NCBI GenBank assembly: GCA_029565685.1
Contig: JAKQNR010000025.1
Location: 1-64,000 of the forward strand
From: a bacterium
GTDB lineage: Bacteria; Zhuqueibacterota; Zhuqueibacteria; Residuimicrobiales; Residuimicrobiaceae
Length of the DNA: 64,000 nt
Direction of reading: 5' to 3'
Positions within the stretch are counted from its first letter, which is position 1, and every line of letters begins with the position of its first letter. Positions 18,430 to 26,548 of this stretch are shown piece after piece. The position numbers were made by a program, and so were the translations under genes. The notes beneath the pieces were generated by a model. The model searched no databases and was not told the DNA's origin. It saw nothing but the letters and a program-made list of their open reading frames with translations.

Positions 18430-19683
18430 TTAGAAAGTCACTGTGGTCATGACAAAGCCCCAGGTGGAGACGGCGCTGCCGTGCGAAGAACGAACCAGGG
18501 CGCCGGGAAAGAACGCGCAACAACCGGCCTCCAGGCTCAGGTTTTTACTGTGGATGCAGGTCAGCGTGACATCCAACTCTTCGCCGATTGCTTTGACGGC
18601 GATAGAAGGATGGAGAACATCGGTGCTAAAAGCATGTGCTTGCACTGCGAGTTGCAGCCGGTCGCTGCAATGGGTTGTGAGGGACACGGCATAGTCCCGC
18701 AAGCCCTGGGCGGCGAACAATCGGTCAGGATAATAATCCATCAAGCCGTAAAAGCCATGTTTGGAACCGAATAAAAGATCGAATGAACGCGCGGCCCTGT
18801 CGCTGGGATCGCTGTCGCCGGAGATGCGGCAGAGGGACAGCGAGAGTGCGGTAGCGCTTTTTGCTGCAAGCGCCAGTCTCACGTCTGCGCATAGGAATGC
18901 GCTGCAGATATCCGCAAGCGGCAGCTCTTTCTGGACCTGCAGAGCGCCTGTTTGTCGGTAACCCTCCAGCGCCCAATGAAGACGGCTTTTGCCTCCGTGT
19001 ACATGCAGACCAACAGTAAAGCGGCGCAACAGGGGCTTGCCCAGATCGACGCCGCTGGTGATTCTTTTGGCGTCGTAATCATGGAGCAGATAACCGTCGC
19101 AGATCAGGGCGCCGTTTAGTCGCAGGGTGGAAAAAACGCCCAGCAGGTTGTCCGCGTTCGCGCTGTTTTGTCCGCCGCTCAGCCGGCTGTAGAACAGGTC
19201 CAGGCTGGCCCCTCGATGGCTGTAGGAAAGAACGCCGGCGTCAAACACTCTGCCGGTGTTGGACCAATTGTTAACGCCTATGAGCCGTTCGTTGCCGAAT
19301 CGCAACTCCTGTCGGCCGATTTTCAGCTGCAGCGGTGCTGAGAGAAGATGGCCCATCACAAAATAGGCTTGATGAAAATCCAATGCATCAGCGCCCGCAT
19401 CCATGGTTCCACGCGCCAGCGAGGCGTTCTCACCGCCAAAGGGGCGGCTGTCCTGCATTTGCAGGAAAACCTGAATGCCGGGTTCAGGACGAACCTGCAG
19501 GCCGAAACGGCTGCGCAGCAGATGATAATGATTCGGTCTGCTTCTGGGAATGAAAGATCGATCCTCTACTTCGCTGCGATAACGGATTTGTCCGTTGAAG
19601 GAATAGACAGGCGATTGCGACCACGCTGCGTTGGAGAGTGCGATAGCCAGCCAGAGGCAGCCGAGCATTTTTTTCATTCGCAT
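18430..19683 (-). CDS. Outer-membrane beta-barrel (alginate-export/porin-like) coupled to pstB
   Basis: 417 residues from the ATG at 19683, which overlaps the pstB stop as TGATG, with AGGAGAG upstream: a classic translational-coupling junction. Signal peptide CLWLAIALSNAAWSQ. The body shows alternating strands with the alginate_exp-type pattern QIRYRSEVEDRSFIP, LRSRFGLQVRPEPGIQVFLQMQDSR, IGRQELRFGNERLIG and FDAGVLSYSHRGASLDLFYSRL. The chain ends in VTF, the phenylalanine-final signature for BAM insertion. Family knowledge: these form 16-18-stranded channels for anionic substrates. Being the last gene of a pst operon, it is probably an outer-membrane channel for phosphate or phosphate esters (inference). 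It is not a usual pst partner; PhoU would be expected here. Confidence 0.8.
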   Translation of the reverse strand: MRMKKMLGCLWLAIALSNAAWSQSPVYSFNGQIRYRSEVEDRSFIPRSRPNHYHLLRSRFGLQVRPEPGIQVFLQMQDSRPFGGENASLARGTMDAGADALDFHQAYFVMGHLLSAPLQLKIGRQELRFGNERLIGVNNWSNTGRVFDAGVLSYSHRGASLDLFYSRLSGGQNSANADNLLGVFSTLRLNGALICDGYLLHDYDAKRITSGVDLGKPLLRRFTVGLHVHGGKSRLHWALEGYRQTGALQVQKELPLADICSAFLCADVRLALAAKSATALSLSLCRISGDSDPSDRAARSFDLLFGSKHGFYGLMDYYPDRLFAAQGLRDYAVSLTTHCSDRLQLAVQAHAFSTDVLHPSIAVKAIGEELDVTLTCIHSKNLSLEAGCCAFFPGALVRSSHGSAVSTWGFVMTTVTF

Positions 19684-20525
19684 CAACTGATCTCTCCTGA
19701 TAGATAGGCCGCGGTTCTTTGGTGCTGGGGATGGTTGAAGAACTGTTCGGCCGGAGCGGATTCCACCAGCTCGCCCATGTAGAAAAAGAGCACATGATCC
19801 GCGATGCGCCGTGCCTGGCGGAGAATATGCGTCACCACCGCCAGGGTGTATTTGTCCTTCAATAGTTTGAATTGTCCTTCAATCAACCGGGCGGAGATGG
19901 GGTCCAGCGCCGAGGTCGGTTCGTCCGCCAGGATCACCGAAGGTTCGATAGCCAGTGCGCGCGCCAGCGCCAGGCGTTGCTGCTGGCCCACGGAGAGCCT
20001 GGCCGCCGGCTCGTGCAACCGGCCGCGCAGCTCTTCCCATAGGCCGGCCAGCCGCAGATAATTTTCCACCAGCAGGTTCCATTTGGTTTTTTCATCCAGA
20101 TGGCGACCGATGGGTTTGACCTCGCCGTTGCCGGATTGAGCGACCGCAGTGGTCAGGCCGTTGATGTGGCTGAGCAGCTCCGCCTCGGACAGACGATGGA
20201 TGCGCGGCGCAAAGGTGATGTTGTCATAGATCGACATGGGCAGCGGAAACGGCCGTTGCGGCAAAAAACCGATCTTTTTGCGCAACGCCAGCAGGTCGGC
20301 CTGGGGCGCATAGATGTCTTCATTGTCCACCAGCACTCGGCCGCTCACCTGCACGCCCTCCTGCAGGTCGATGAGCCGGTTCAGGCATTTCAGGAACGTT
20401 GTTTTTCCGCACCCCGAAGGACCGATCACTGCGGTGATCTTGCCCACCGGCAGGTCCACGCTCACATCACGCAGCGCCTGATGCGCGCCGTAGCGAACGG
20501 ACAAATTTCTGATCTGAATCGCCAT
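19683..20525 (-). CDS. pstB: Phosphate ABC transporter ATP-binding protein PstB
   Basis: 280 residues. Walker A is GPSGCGKTTFLKCLNR, with the CLNR that typifies PstB. The signature motif is LSVGQQQRLALARALA, Walker B is VILADEPTSALDP, and the H-loop is in LAVVTHILRQARRIADH. There is an insertion of about 20 residues relative to common PstB around AVAQSGNGEVKPIGRHLDEKTKW. The ATG follows AGGAACCT and lies 6 bp after the pstA stop. The protein energises phosphate uptake through PstC/PstA at the inner membrane. Confidence 0.95.
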   Translation of the reverse strand: MAIQIRNLSVRYGAHQALRDVSVDLPVGKITAVIGPSGCGKTTFLKCLNRLIDLQEGVQVSGRVLVDNEDIYAPQADLLALRKKIGFLPQRPFPLPMSIYDNITFAPRIHRLSEAELLSHINGLTTAVAQSGNGEVKPIGRHLDEKTKWNLLVENYLRLAGLWEELRGRLHEPAARLSVGQQQRLALARALAIEPSVILADEPTSALDPISARLIEGQFKLLKDKYTLAVVTHILRQARRIADHVLFFYMGELVESAPAEQFFNHPQHQRTAAYLSGEIS

Positions 20526-20531
20526 AGGTTC

Positions 20532-21377
20532 CTATTTGATCACGTTTTGAGAAAATTTAAGGTAAATCCAGCGCGACAGCAGGCTGAGCAGCAGAACGAT
20601 GATGAACAAAATCAGAGCCGAAGCGTACGCCCGCTGCTGCACCTCCACTATGGGTGTGCTGATCTGAAAAAAAACGGCCAGCGGTAGAGAAGCCACCGGG
20701 TCCAGCAGCGATCCGGGCATGTGGTCGGAAAAACCGGCGGTGAACAGGATCGACGCGGCGTCGCCGATGGCCCGGCTGAAGGCCAGCATGACCGCGGTGA
20801 GCAAACCGCCGATGGTCTGGCGTAGAATGACCGTGCTCGAGCTCTCCAACCGCGTGAGCCCCAGGGCACAGGCGGTCTCTTTCAGCTCCTGCGGCGCCAT
20901 GCGGATGATCTCCTCCATGGCGCGGGTCATGATCGGCGTGACCAGCAGCGCCAGAGTGATGATGCCCGCCAGCAGCGAGGAGCGCAAACCGATCATCATC
21001 ATAATGATGAAACCAAAGGCTCCATAAACGATGGAGGGCGTACCCCAGAGCACATCCAGAGCGAGCCGGCTGTAATAGGTCAGCCGGCCGCTGCTGTACT
21101 CTTTTTGCAGCGCAAAGGCCAACGGCACGCTGATCAGCAGGGACAGAAACGTGGCGCCGCCGGCCAGATAGATCGAGCCGACGATGGCGTTGGCCACGCC
21201 GCCCTCTTTGCCCAGATAAAAGCCACCCTTGGGCGTCTGCGTGATCATGGACCAGCTCATAGCGCTGAAGCCCTTGACCACAATGACCGCCATGATGGCG
21301 GCCAGGATCAAAACAACCCCGTACAGGGAAAGCCGCATCAAGCCGATCGCTAGTTTTTCTTCGTTTCTTCGGTTCAT
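20532..21377 (-). CDS. pstA: Phosphate ABC transporter permease PstA
   Basis: 281 residues with about six membrane segments (VVLILAAIMAVIVVKGF, IYLAGGATFLSLLISVPLAFAL, GFIIMMMIGL, and others). The EAA loop region reads MAPQELKETACALGLTRLES. LDVLWGTPSIVYGAFGF is the typical PstA/PstC P-S-I-V-Y-G motif. GGAGATCC precedes the ATG, which is 3 bp after the pstC stop. It forms the inner-membrane channel with PstC. Confidence 0.94.
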   Translation of the reverse strand: MNRRNEEKLAIGLMRLSLYGVVLILAAIMAVIVVKGFSAMSWSMITQTPKGGFYLGKEGGVANAIVGSIYLAGGATFLSLLISVPLAFALQKEYSSGRLTYYSRLALDVLWGTPSIVYGAFGFIIMMMIGLRSSLLAGIITLALLVTPIMTRAMEEIIRMAPQELKETACALGLTRLESSSTVILRQTIGGLLTAVMLAFSRAIGDAASILFTAGFSDHMPGSLLDPVASLPLAVFFQISTPIVEVQQRAYASALILFIIVLLLSLLSRWIYLKFSQNVIK

Positions 21378-21380
21378 GCG

Positions 21381-22265
21381 CTAACGGATCTCCAGTTTGC
21401 CGAGAATGCGATGGGCGATGAGGTTGACGGCGATGATGATAACCATGAGGATCAGCGCCGCCAGCATGATGGCCGAATCATACAGCGGGATCGACATCAT
21501 CTCCCCGTAATTGTTGGCGATCAAAGCCGGCAGGGTGTAAGCCGGGTCAAAGAGCGAGCGCGGCGTCTTGGCCACGTTGCCGATCACCATCATCACCGCG
21601 ATGGTCTCGCCGAACGCACGGCTGAATCCAAGCAGAACCGCGGCGAAAAAACCCCGCTGCGCGTGGCGCACAACCACATGGCGCGTAGTTTCCCAACGCG
21701 TGCATCCCAAGGCCAGCGCGGTCAGCCGCGCCTCCGCCGGCACCGCCAGCAGCACCTCCATGCTCAAGGAGATGATGAACGGCACCACCATGATCGCCAG
21801 CACCATGCCGCCAGCGATCAGCGTGTATCCTGAATTGGCATGGCCCAACCAGCCGCCCACGGTTCGTGTCAGTGGGACGATGATGAGAACCCCCCATAAT
21901 CCGTAGATGACCGAAGGGATGGCTGCCAGCACCTCCAGGATGGGGCGGAAGCTCTGTTGCAGGCGTCTGGAAGAGTATTCGCTCAGATAGACCGCAGCCA
22001 GCAGACAGGGCGGAACCGCCAGCAGCAAAGCGATCAGCGTGACGACCACCGTGCTGAGGATGAAAGGGAAAAAACCGAACTCGCCTCTGAGCGGCCGCCA
22101 GCTGTCGCCGCTGAAAAGCTCCCATAAAGACACTCGCATCAGGATGGGCCGGCTCTTGAGGAAAAGCCCCACCAACAGCAGCAGCGCCGTCGCCACGGCC
22201 AGAAGGAGAAAAATTCTCGCCAGGACCTGACTGAGGGAATCGAGAGAGGAACGTCGAGGCATCAT
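21381..22265 (-). CDS. pstC: Phosphate ABC transporter permease PstC
   Basis: 294 residues; six membrane segments starting with IFLLLAVATALLLLVGLFL. Characteristic motifs are SLWELFSGDSWRP, FGFFPFILSTVVVTLIALLLAVPPCLLAAVYLSEY (described in pieces across residues 60-100), EVLAAIPSVIYGLWGVL and the EAA loop VPAEARLTALALGCTRWET. It starts with two consecutive ATGs at 22265 and 22262 and no strong ribosome site, 28 bp after pstS. Partner of PstA in phosphate import. Confidence 0.94.
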   Translation of the reverse strand: MMPRRSSLDSLSQVLARIFLLLAVATALLLLVGLFLKSRPILMRVSLWELFSGDSWRPLRGEFGFFPFILSTVVVTLIALLLAVPPCLLAAVYLSEYSSRRLQQSFRPILEVLAAIPSVIYGLWGVLIIVPLTRTVGGWLGHANSGYTLIAGGMVLAIMVVPFIISLSMEVLLAVPAEARLTALALGCTRWETTRHVVVRHAQRGFFAAVLLGFSRAFGETIAVMMVIGNVAKTPRSLFDPAYTLPALIANNYGEMMSIPLYDSAIMLAALILMVIIIAVNLIAHRILGKLEIR

Positions 22266-22293
22266 AAGGTCAACCGTTTACACAGGGCACAGG

Positions 22294-23253
22294 TCAAAGG
22301 ATTGGTTTCGTCAGATCAGCCAGGCTGGCTTGCACCTGTTCAGGCGAGAGTTTGACATAGCCGGCGGGATCCACCAGTGCCTGCCCCTCGGTGAGGATCC
22401 AGCGAACAAACGCATGGGCCGCGGGTGAAAAGGCGTTGTGCGCCGCCAGATAAAGGTTGCGCGCCGGCGGGCAAGGATATATTCCAGCGGCGACGGCCTG
22501 CACCGCCTTTTCCTTGCTGTCTATCTCTTCGTTTGCGTCGATGACGCCGTTCTCATTTACATCGATGGCGATGACCGCGAGCCCTTGCACCATCCGGCCG
22601 CTCTGCAGATCAAAAGCATAACCGAGGTTGTTGTAGCCGATGCCGAGCGGATCTTTTCTGACCGCCTCAGCGATGCCGGGATCGCCGTACACTGCGGTGC
22701 CCTGCAGATCTTCCTGCTGGCCGCCCAGATATTTAGCCCAGGTCTCGGCCGCGCCGCAGGCATCGGAACGGGTGTAGAGCGCCACTGCTTTGGTCTCCGG
22801 CGTTGCCGCCAGATCACCCCAGGTCAACTTTTTTCCTTTTATCCACAGATCGATGAAGCGGCTGCGGATCACGCCTTTTCGCTGAATGTCCGCATAGACC
22901 GGATTGGAGCGGTTGATGACCGGAAACACCGCGTCTTTGACCACTGGGATGAACGCCGCGCCGCGCGCCGTTTCTTCAGGACGGATTTCTCGTGAAACCA
23001 TGCCGATATCAGCCAGACCGGCCAGCACGTCGGCCATGCCCTTGCCTGCGCCGCCGGCCGAGATGTCGATGCGGATCTCAGGGTGTTGCTGCTGATAGGC
23101 CTGGGCCCACTGCACCATCATAGGATAAAGAGCCCAGGCCCCCGAAATTTTGATCGTCCGGCTTTCGGCTGTTCTTTGCTTCTCACCGCACGAGATGGAA
23201 AACCGACATATCAATAATAATATTAAATAATAAAAGAGTAATTTTCTTTGCAT
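22294..23253 (-). CDS. pstS: Phosphate-binding lipoprotein PstS
   Basis: About 319 residues from the ATG at 23253 (GAGG upstream). The lipoprotein signal is YYLILLLICRFSISC. Phosphate-binding signatures are ISGAWALYPMMVQWAQAYQQ (equivalent of the S-G-A-x-x-xxP loop) and ISAGGAGKGMADVLAGLADIGMVSREI, then TRSDACGAAETWAKYLGG. A VIAIDVNENGVIDANEEID segment in the C-terminal third resembles a calcium-binding loop. First gene of the pst operon; the promoter and palindrome lie just upstream at 23285-23335. Confidence 0.92.
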   Translation of the reverse strand: MQRKLLFYYLILLLICRFSISCGEKQRTAESRTIKISGAWALYPMMVQWAQAYQQQHPEIRIDISAGGAGKGMADVLAGLADIGMVSREIRPEETARGAAFIPVVKDAVFPVINRSNPVYADIQRKGVIRSRFIDLWIKGKKLTWGDLAATPETKAVALYTRSDACGAAETWAKYLGGQQEDLQGTAVYGDPGIAEAVRKDPLGIGYNNLGYAFDLQSGRMVQGLAVIAIDVNENGVIDANEEIDSKEKAVQAVAAGIYPCPPARNLYLAAHNAFSPAAHAFVRWILTEGQALVDPAGYVKLSPEQVQASLADLTKPIL

Positions 23254-23284
23254 GCTGGAACCTCGTAAAACATCTTGCTCTTTT

Positions 23285-23304
23285 AACACTCTTATTAGAG
23301 TGTT
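23285..23304. promoter_or_regulatory. Perfect palindrome over the pst transcription start
   Basis: AACACTCT (23285-23292), TATT, AGAGTGTT (23297-23304): a perfect 8+8 inverted repeat. It begins about 4 bp downstream of the -10 box on the minus strand, so it covers the predicted start (near 23301). It may be a repressor operator or a stem-loop at the mRNA 5' end. It is not the direct-repeat form of a Pho box. Confidence 0.55.
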
Positions 23305-23307
23305 AGC

Positions 23308-23335
23308 AATATAGCATATTATGCCGATTTGTCAA
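23308..23335 (-). promoter_or_regulatory. Promoter of the pst operon
   Basis: Minus strand TTGACA (23335-23330), 16 bp, TATATT (23313-23308), preceded by TGC (extended -10). This is the best-matching promoter in the window. The leader to the pstS ATG is about 50 nt. Confidence 0.6.
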
Positions 23336-23498
23336 ATCATTTTTTTCGGAATCGCAGGCGTGGAGCATGAGTTGGGCAGGTGTGGAGAAAATGGAAAGCT
23401 GGTCAAACTGGTGTATCGGGTGTTCGGCCTCAGTCAGCGAAGGGAAGGGCGAAACTCGTTAAAAAATTCTGATATGACCACAGGGAAAAGAAATGAAT
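23336..23498. other. Intergenic stretch without a visible gene
   Basis: Between the pst promoter and the terminator of the C1 cassette. I see no open frame with a ribosome site and no RNA gene. Confidence 0.5.
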
Positions 23499-23538
23499 CC
23501 AGGCCGGGCGTTTTCTCTGCTGCTGCACGCCGGCCTGG
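23499..23538 (-). terminator. Hairpin terminator after the C1 cassette
   Basis: CCAGGCCGGGCG (complement read from 23499-23510) pairs with CGCCGGCCTGG (23528-23538), an 11-bp stem with one bulge and a 17-nt loop. On the minus strand it is followed by ATTCATTTCTTTTCC. It lies 22 bp after the stop of the corrinoid protein gene. Confidence 0.5.
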
Positions 23539-23560
23539 AAGATCCTCGGCCATACCTGGA

Positions 23561-24232
23561 TCAGCGGTCGGCCAGGCATTGGTTTAAAAAGAGCACCGCG
23601 TCGTTGGGCGTGGGCGAATAGAAGTCCGCGCCGATGCGTTTGCAGAAATCCAGAGTAATGGGCGCGCCGCCGATCAACACCTTGATGTCCGGATATTTTT
23701 CCTTGATAGCCTTGACGCTGTTCTCCATGTTGGCCATGGTGGTGGTCAACAGTGCGGACAGGCCGACAAAACAGCCGGGATGTTGGGCGATGGCGTCGAT
23801 GAATTTGTTGGTGGCTACATCGATGCCCAGGTCGATCACTTCATAGCCGCCGCCCTTGATGATCATGGAGACCAGATTTTTACCGATGTCGTGCAGATCG
23901 CCGGCCACGGTGCCGATGACGAATTGGCCTTTGCGTTTTACCTCGCCGGTTTCCAGAAACGGTTTGAGGTGTTTCATCACTGCGTTCATCGCCTCGGCGG
24001 AGACGATCAGATTGGTGACAAAGGCCTTGTGTTCGGCGAACAATCGGCCCACGCGCTCCATGCCCTGCATACAGCCCTGCAGCAGGATCTCGGGAGGCAT
24101 GCCGTCTTTCAGCGCCTGGGCTGCGATTTCGTCGGCGCCGTCCTGATCCTTCATATCCGGCGGAAACCAGGAGGATCTGGAAATTTTTCCGCGTGCGATG
24201 CACTCGACGATTTTTTCTACCGTATCGTTCAT
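23561..24232 (-). CDS. Corrinoid (B12-binding) methyl-carrier protein
   Basis: About 223 residues. The ATG at 24232 overlaps the metF stop as ATGA and has AGGGAGA upstream. The N-terminal four-helix cap (residues 1-95; ILLQGCMQGMERVGRLFAEHKAFV) is followed by a B12-binding Rossmann domain with GDLHDIGKN. His114 is the expected lower ligand to cobalt, followed by the LIGGAPIT segment. Size and order match MtaC/MtmC/MtvC-type cognate corrinoid proteins. About 12 residues near position 20-32 (WFPPDMKDQDG) are not usual in the cap. Context indicates that it exchanges methyl groups with tetrahydrofolate through the adjacent methyltransferase. No substrate-specific MtxB protein or reactivase is visible nearby. 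Confidence 0.88.
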   Translation of the reverse strand: MNDTVEKIVECIARGKISRSSWFPPDMKDQDGADEIAAQALKDGMPPEILLQGCMQGMERVGRLFAEHKAFVTNLIVSAEAMNAVMKHLKPFLETGEVKRKGQFVIGTVAGDLHDIGKNLVSMIIKGGGYEVIDLGIDVATNKFIDAIAQHPGCFVGLSALLTTTMANMENSVKAIKEKYPDIKVLIGGAPITLDFCKRIGADFYSPTPNDAVLFLNQCLADR

Positions 24233-25137
24233 GGTCGTTCTCCCTGGTTGAGTGTTGTCCATCCTGCTTCGCGGAGGAGGATGGGCGTAATGCTCTCCCA
24301 CATCACCGGCATCAGATGAATGCCGGCTACGCCTTTCATTCGTACCAGCGCGTGGATGATCTCCACGGCGATTTTGACGCCCTCCTCCTGCGGGTCATTG
24401 GCCTGTTGCATTCTATGCACATACCCTTCATCGATCCGGACGCCGGGCACCTGCTGCATATGCCGCACGGCTTTAACCGATTTGAGCGGCAGCACACCGG
24501 CGAGGATCACAGCCTTTTCCGTCAGTCCCCAGGCCACGGCTTGTTGCAGCCAGCGGCTGAACAGCTCGAGATCGAACACCGCCTGAGTCTGGATAAAGCG
24601 TGCGCCGGCCTGGATTTTTTTATGCAGCCTGATCAGGCGCATCTCCATGGGTTGGCCGCAGGGATTGGCCGCGGCGCCGATGAGAAAATCCGGCGCCTTT
24701 TTCATCTCATGGCCGGAGAGCAGCAGGCCCTGATTCATGTGCGACGCCGCGGCGATGAGCTGAATGGAATCGAGATCGAACACGCCTTTGGCCTCGGGCT
24801 GATCGCCAAAGGTCGGATAGTCGCCGGTCACGCAGAGCAGATTGCGCAGGCCCAGGGCTGCGGCGCCGAGCAGATCGCTCTGCATGGCCAGGCGGTTGCG
24901 GTCGCGGCAGGTCATCTGCATGATCGGCTCCACTCCTTCGTCCAGCAGAATTTTAGCCGACGCGATGCTCGACAACCGCGCGATGGCGGTCTGATTGTCG
25001 GTGATGTTGACCGCATCCACCAGCCCCTTGAAATAGCGCGCTTTTTCGCGGATCACATCGCCGTCGCAGCTTTGCGGCGGGCTGATTTCGCCGCACAGGA
25101 TCAGTTGTTTGGAGTCAATCTTTTCTTTGAGGGCCAA
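24229..25137 (-). CDS. metF: Methylenetetrahydrofolate reductase MetF
   Basis: 302 residues of TIM-barrel MTHFR type. The folate/catalytic motif LCGEISPPQ is present near the N-terminus (Glu as in E. coli MetF), with VDAVNITDNQTA, MQMTCRDRNR, GLRNLLCVTGDYP and ARFIQTQAVFD. It interconverts methylene- and methyl-tetrahydrofolate in the cytoplasm. It overlaps metV by 23 bp upstream and the corrinoid gene by 4 bp downstream, so the three are co-translated. The MetF-MetV pairing is the form found in acetogens and relatives, where MetV is needed for full activity. Confidence 0.92.
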   Translation of the reverse strand: MALKEKIDSKQLILCGEISPPQSCDGDVIREKARYFKGLVDAVNITDNQTAIARLSSIASAKILLDEGVEPIMQMTCRDRNRLAMQSDLLGAAALGLRNLLCVTGDYPTFGDQPEAKGVFDLDSIQLIAAASHMNQGLLLSGHEMKKAPDFLIGAAANPCGQPMEMRLIRLHKKIQAGARFIQTQAVFDLELFSRWLQQAVAWGLTEKAVILAGVLPLKSVKAVRHMQQVPGVRIDEGYVHRMQQANDPQEEGVKIAVEIIHALVRMKGVAGIHLMPVMWESITPILLREAGWTTLNQGERP

Positions 25138-25573
25138 CGCGGATAATTTCCTTCACTTTTTCTTGATCGCGGCGGACAAACCAGATGGGCGGATCGATGC
25201 GTTTTTTAAATACGTTCAGCCATGCCGACGTTTTTTCCAGATTCCAGTTGTGGATTTTATTGGTCTTGAACAGCAGGCTGACGCGGTGGAGCGTTTTGGA
25301 GCGCAGATAGATGCGATACCAGACGCATTTTTTCTCCGGATACACCTCGCACGATCCGTCGGCGCCCGTGCCTCCGCAGGGGCCGTTGCGCAGTCGTTTG
25401 GGACAGTTCTGGCTGCAGATGAATGCGGTGGACGAAAGAATGCACTCGCCGCAGCGTTGACAGTGGAACAACGGCGCCTTGAACACGTCTTCAACAAAAA
25501 GCGCCAAGCGCGTCACTCGGCGTTCGTGGGCGCTGATGGGCGGCTGGTGGTACGAAAGTAGATCTTTCAGCAA
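25115..25573 (-). CDS. metV: MetV-type methylenetetrahydrofolate reductase partner (zinc/iron-sulfur)
   Basis: 152 residues matching the MTHFR C-terminal-type family (PF12225-like). The Cys motif CQRCGEC is followed by spaced Cys in FICSQNCPKRLRNGPCGG, and then GSCEV and KKCVWYR. The start is TTG at 25573: GAGGA lies 7 bases upstream, there is no internal Met before the conserved region, and the nearby ATG at 25587 is out of frame. MetV binds metal or an Fe-S cluster and supports MetF. The 23-bp overlap with metF supports a stable complex. Confidence 0.88.
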   Translation of the reverse strand: MLKDLLSYHQPPISAHERRVTRLALFVEDVFKAPLFHCQRCGECILSSTAFICSQNCPKRLRNGPCGGTGADGSCEVYPEKKCVWYRIYLRSKTLHRVSLLFKTNKIHNWNLEKTSAWLNVFKKRIDPPIWFVRRDQEKVKEIIRVGPQRKD

Positions 25574-25675
25574 AGGGAGTTCCTCATGATGGCGATACCT
25601 TGGCGCCGGTGGTGAAACCGATTTAGCCCGGTCGTATAAGACCTGGCTAGATCGGTCGTCGAATTCTTTCAGGAT

Positions 25676-26548
25676 TCAGGAAAAGTACATCATCACTCTC
25701 ATGATCACATCGACCCCATCCATGTTCAGGACGTCTTTCAAGCAGAGCATGGCCGGGTCGTCGTCTGGGAGAAGGGCGTATTTGCGTTGCACCGAGCCGA
25801 TGATGGTGTTCAGTCCCAGCGGCATGGCCATGGTTAGAAAGGCGCTCTCCAGCGGACCTTTTACCGGCGAGCCGTCCGCTTTTTTCGCCGGCAGCATGGT
25901 GGTGAAATTGCTCAGTCCTACGGAGAGGGAGATGCCCGCCAGCTCCGGGTCTTGGTGTATCGACATCAGCGTGTTCATCAACCTCTTGAAAAACCCTTTG
26001 GAATCGCTGCCGATGGGCATGATGCCGGGATCGAGGATCAACGCGTCGTTGGAGGACAGGGACAGTCTGTTTCTGGCGATCGCAGCCAGTGAACGTGCGG
26101 TGGCGTGGATCTGTTCAGCGGTTTTATTCATCACCATGTCCCCGGCCTGATCCATGCCCTCAGTGATGAGCAGAATGGGGATGAACGGCTGTACGGAGTA
26201 AAGATCGAACATCTGCAGGCGCGCTTCAGAGATGGAATTCAGAATGGGTTTTCGGTTTCCAGCCGATGCGGGGTTATAGGCTTCCAGTCCGGCTTGGGCG
26301 ATCTCCGGATCGGGCGTGTCGATGGAAAGGGGCAGGGAGATGCGCTGCTGGATTTTTTTCACCGCCTCGGCCATGAGGCCCGGCGTGCGCGGACCGATGT
26401 TGACATCGATGTAGGCAGCGCCTTTTTCCGCCTGCAGCCGAGCCAGTTCGACGATGCCGTTGATGTCGTTGGCTTCGAACAGCTCGTGTGTGGAGGGAAC
26501 GGAATCGTTGATCGACTCCGCGATCAGCGTTAGACCGGGAATGGCCAT
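25676..26548 (-). CDS. Methyltetrahydrofolate:corrinoid methyltransferase (DHPS-like, AcsE/MtvA type)
   Basis: About 290 residues. The ATG at 26548 is favoured (AAGGA 9 bases upstream); another ATG at 26593 has no ribosome site. The pterin-binding TIM barrel shows TLIAESIND, GAAYIDVNIGPRT, PLSIDTPDPEI, KPILNSISEA, DALILDPGI and GLSNFTTMLP, close to the MeTr family. It moves a methyl group between tetrahydrofolate and a corrinoid protein. First gene of the C1 cassette, 102 bp before metV. The corrinoid partner is most likely the one encoded at 23561 (inference). Confidence 0.88.
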   Translation of the reverse strand: MAIPGLTLIAESINDSVPSTHELFEANDINGIVELARLQAEKGAAYIDVNIGPRTPGLMAEAVKKIQQRISLPLSIDTPDPEIAQAGLEAYNPASAGNRKPILNSISEARLQMFDLYSVQPFIPILLITEGMDQAGDMVMNKTAEQIHATARSLAAIARNRLSLSSNDALILDPGIMPIGSDSKGFFKRLMNTLMSIHQDPELAGISLSVGLSNFTTMLPAKKADGSPVKGPLESAFLTMAMPLGLNTIIGSVQRKYALLPDDDPAMLCLKDVLNMDGVDVIMRVMMYFS

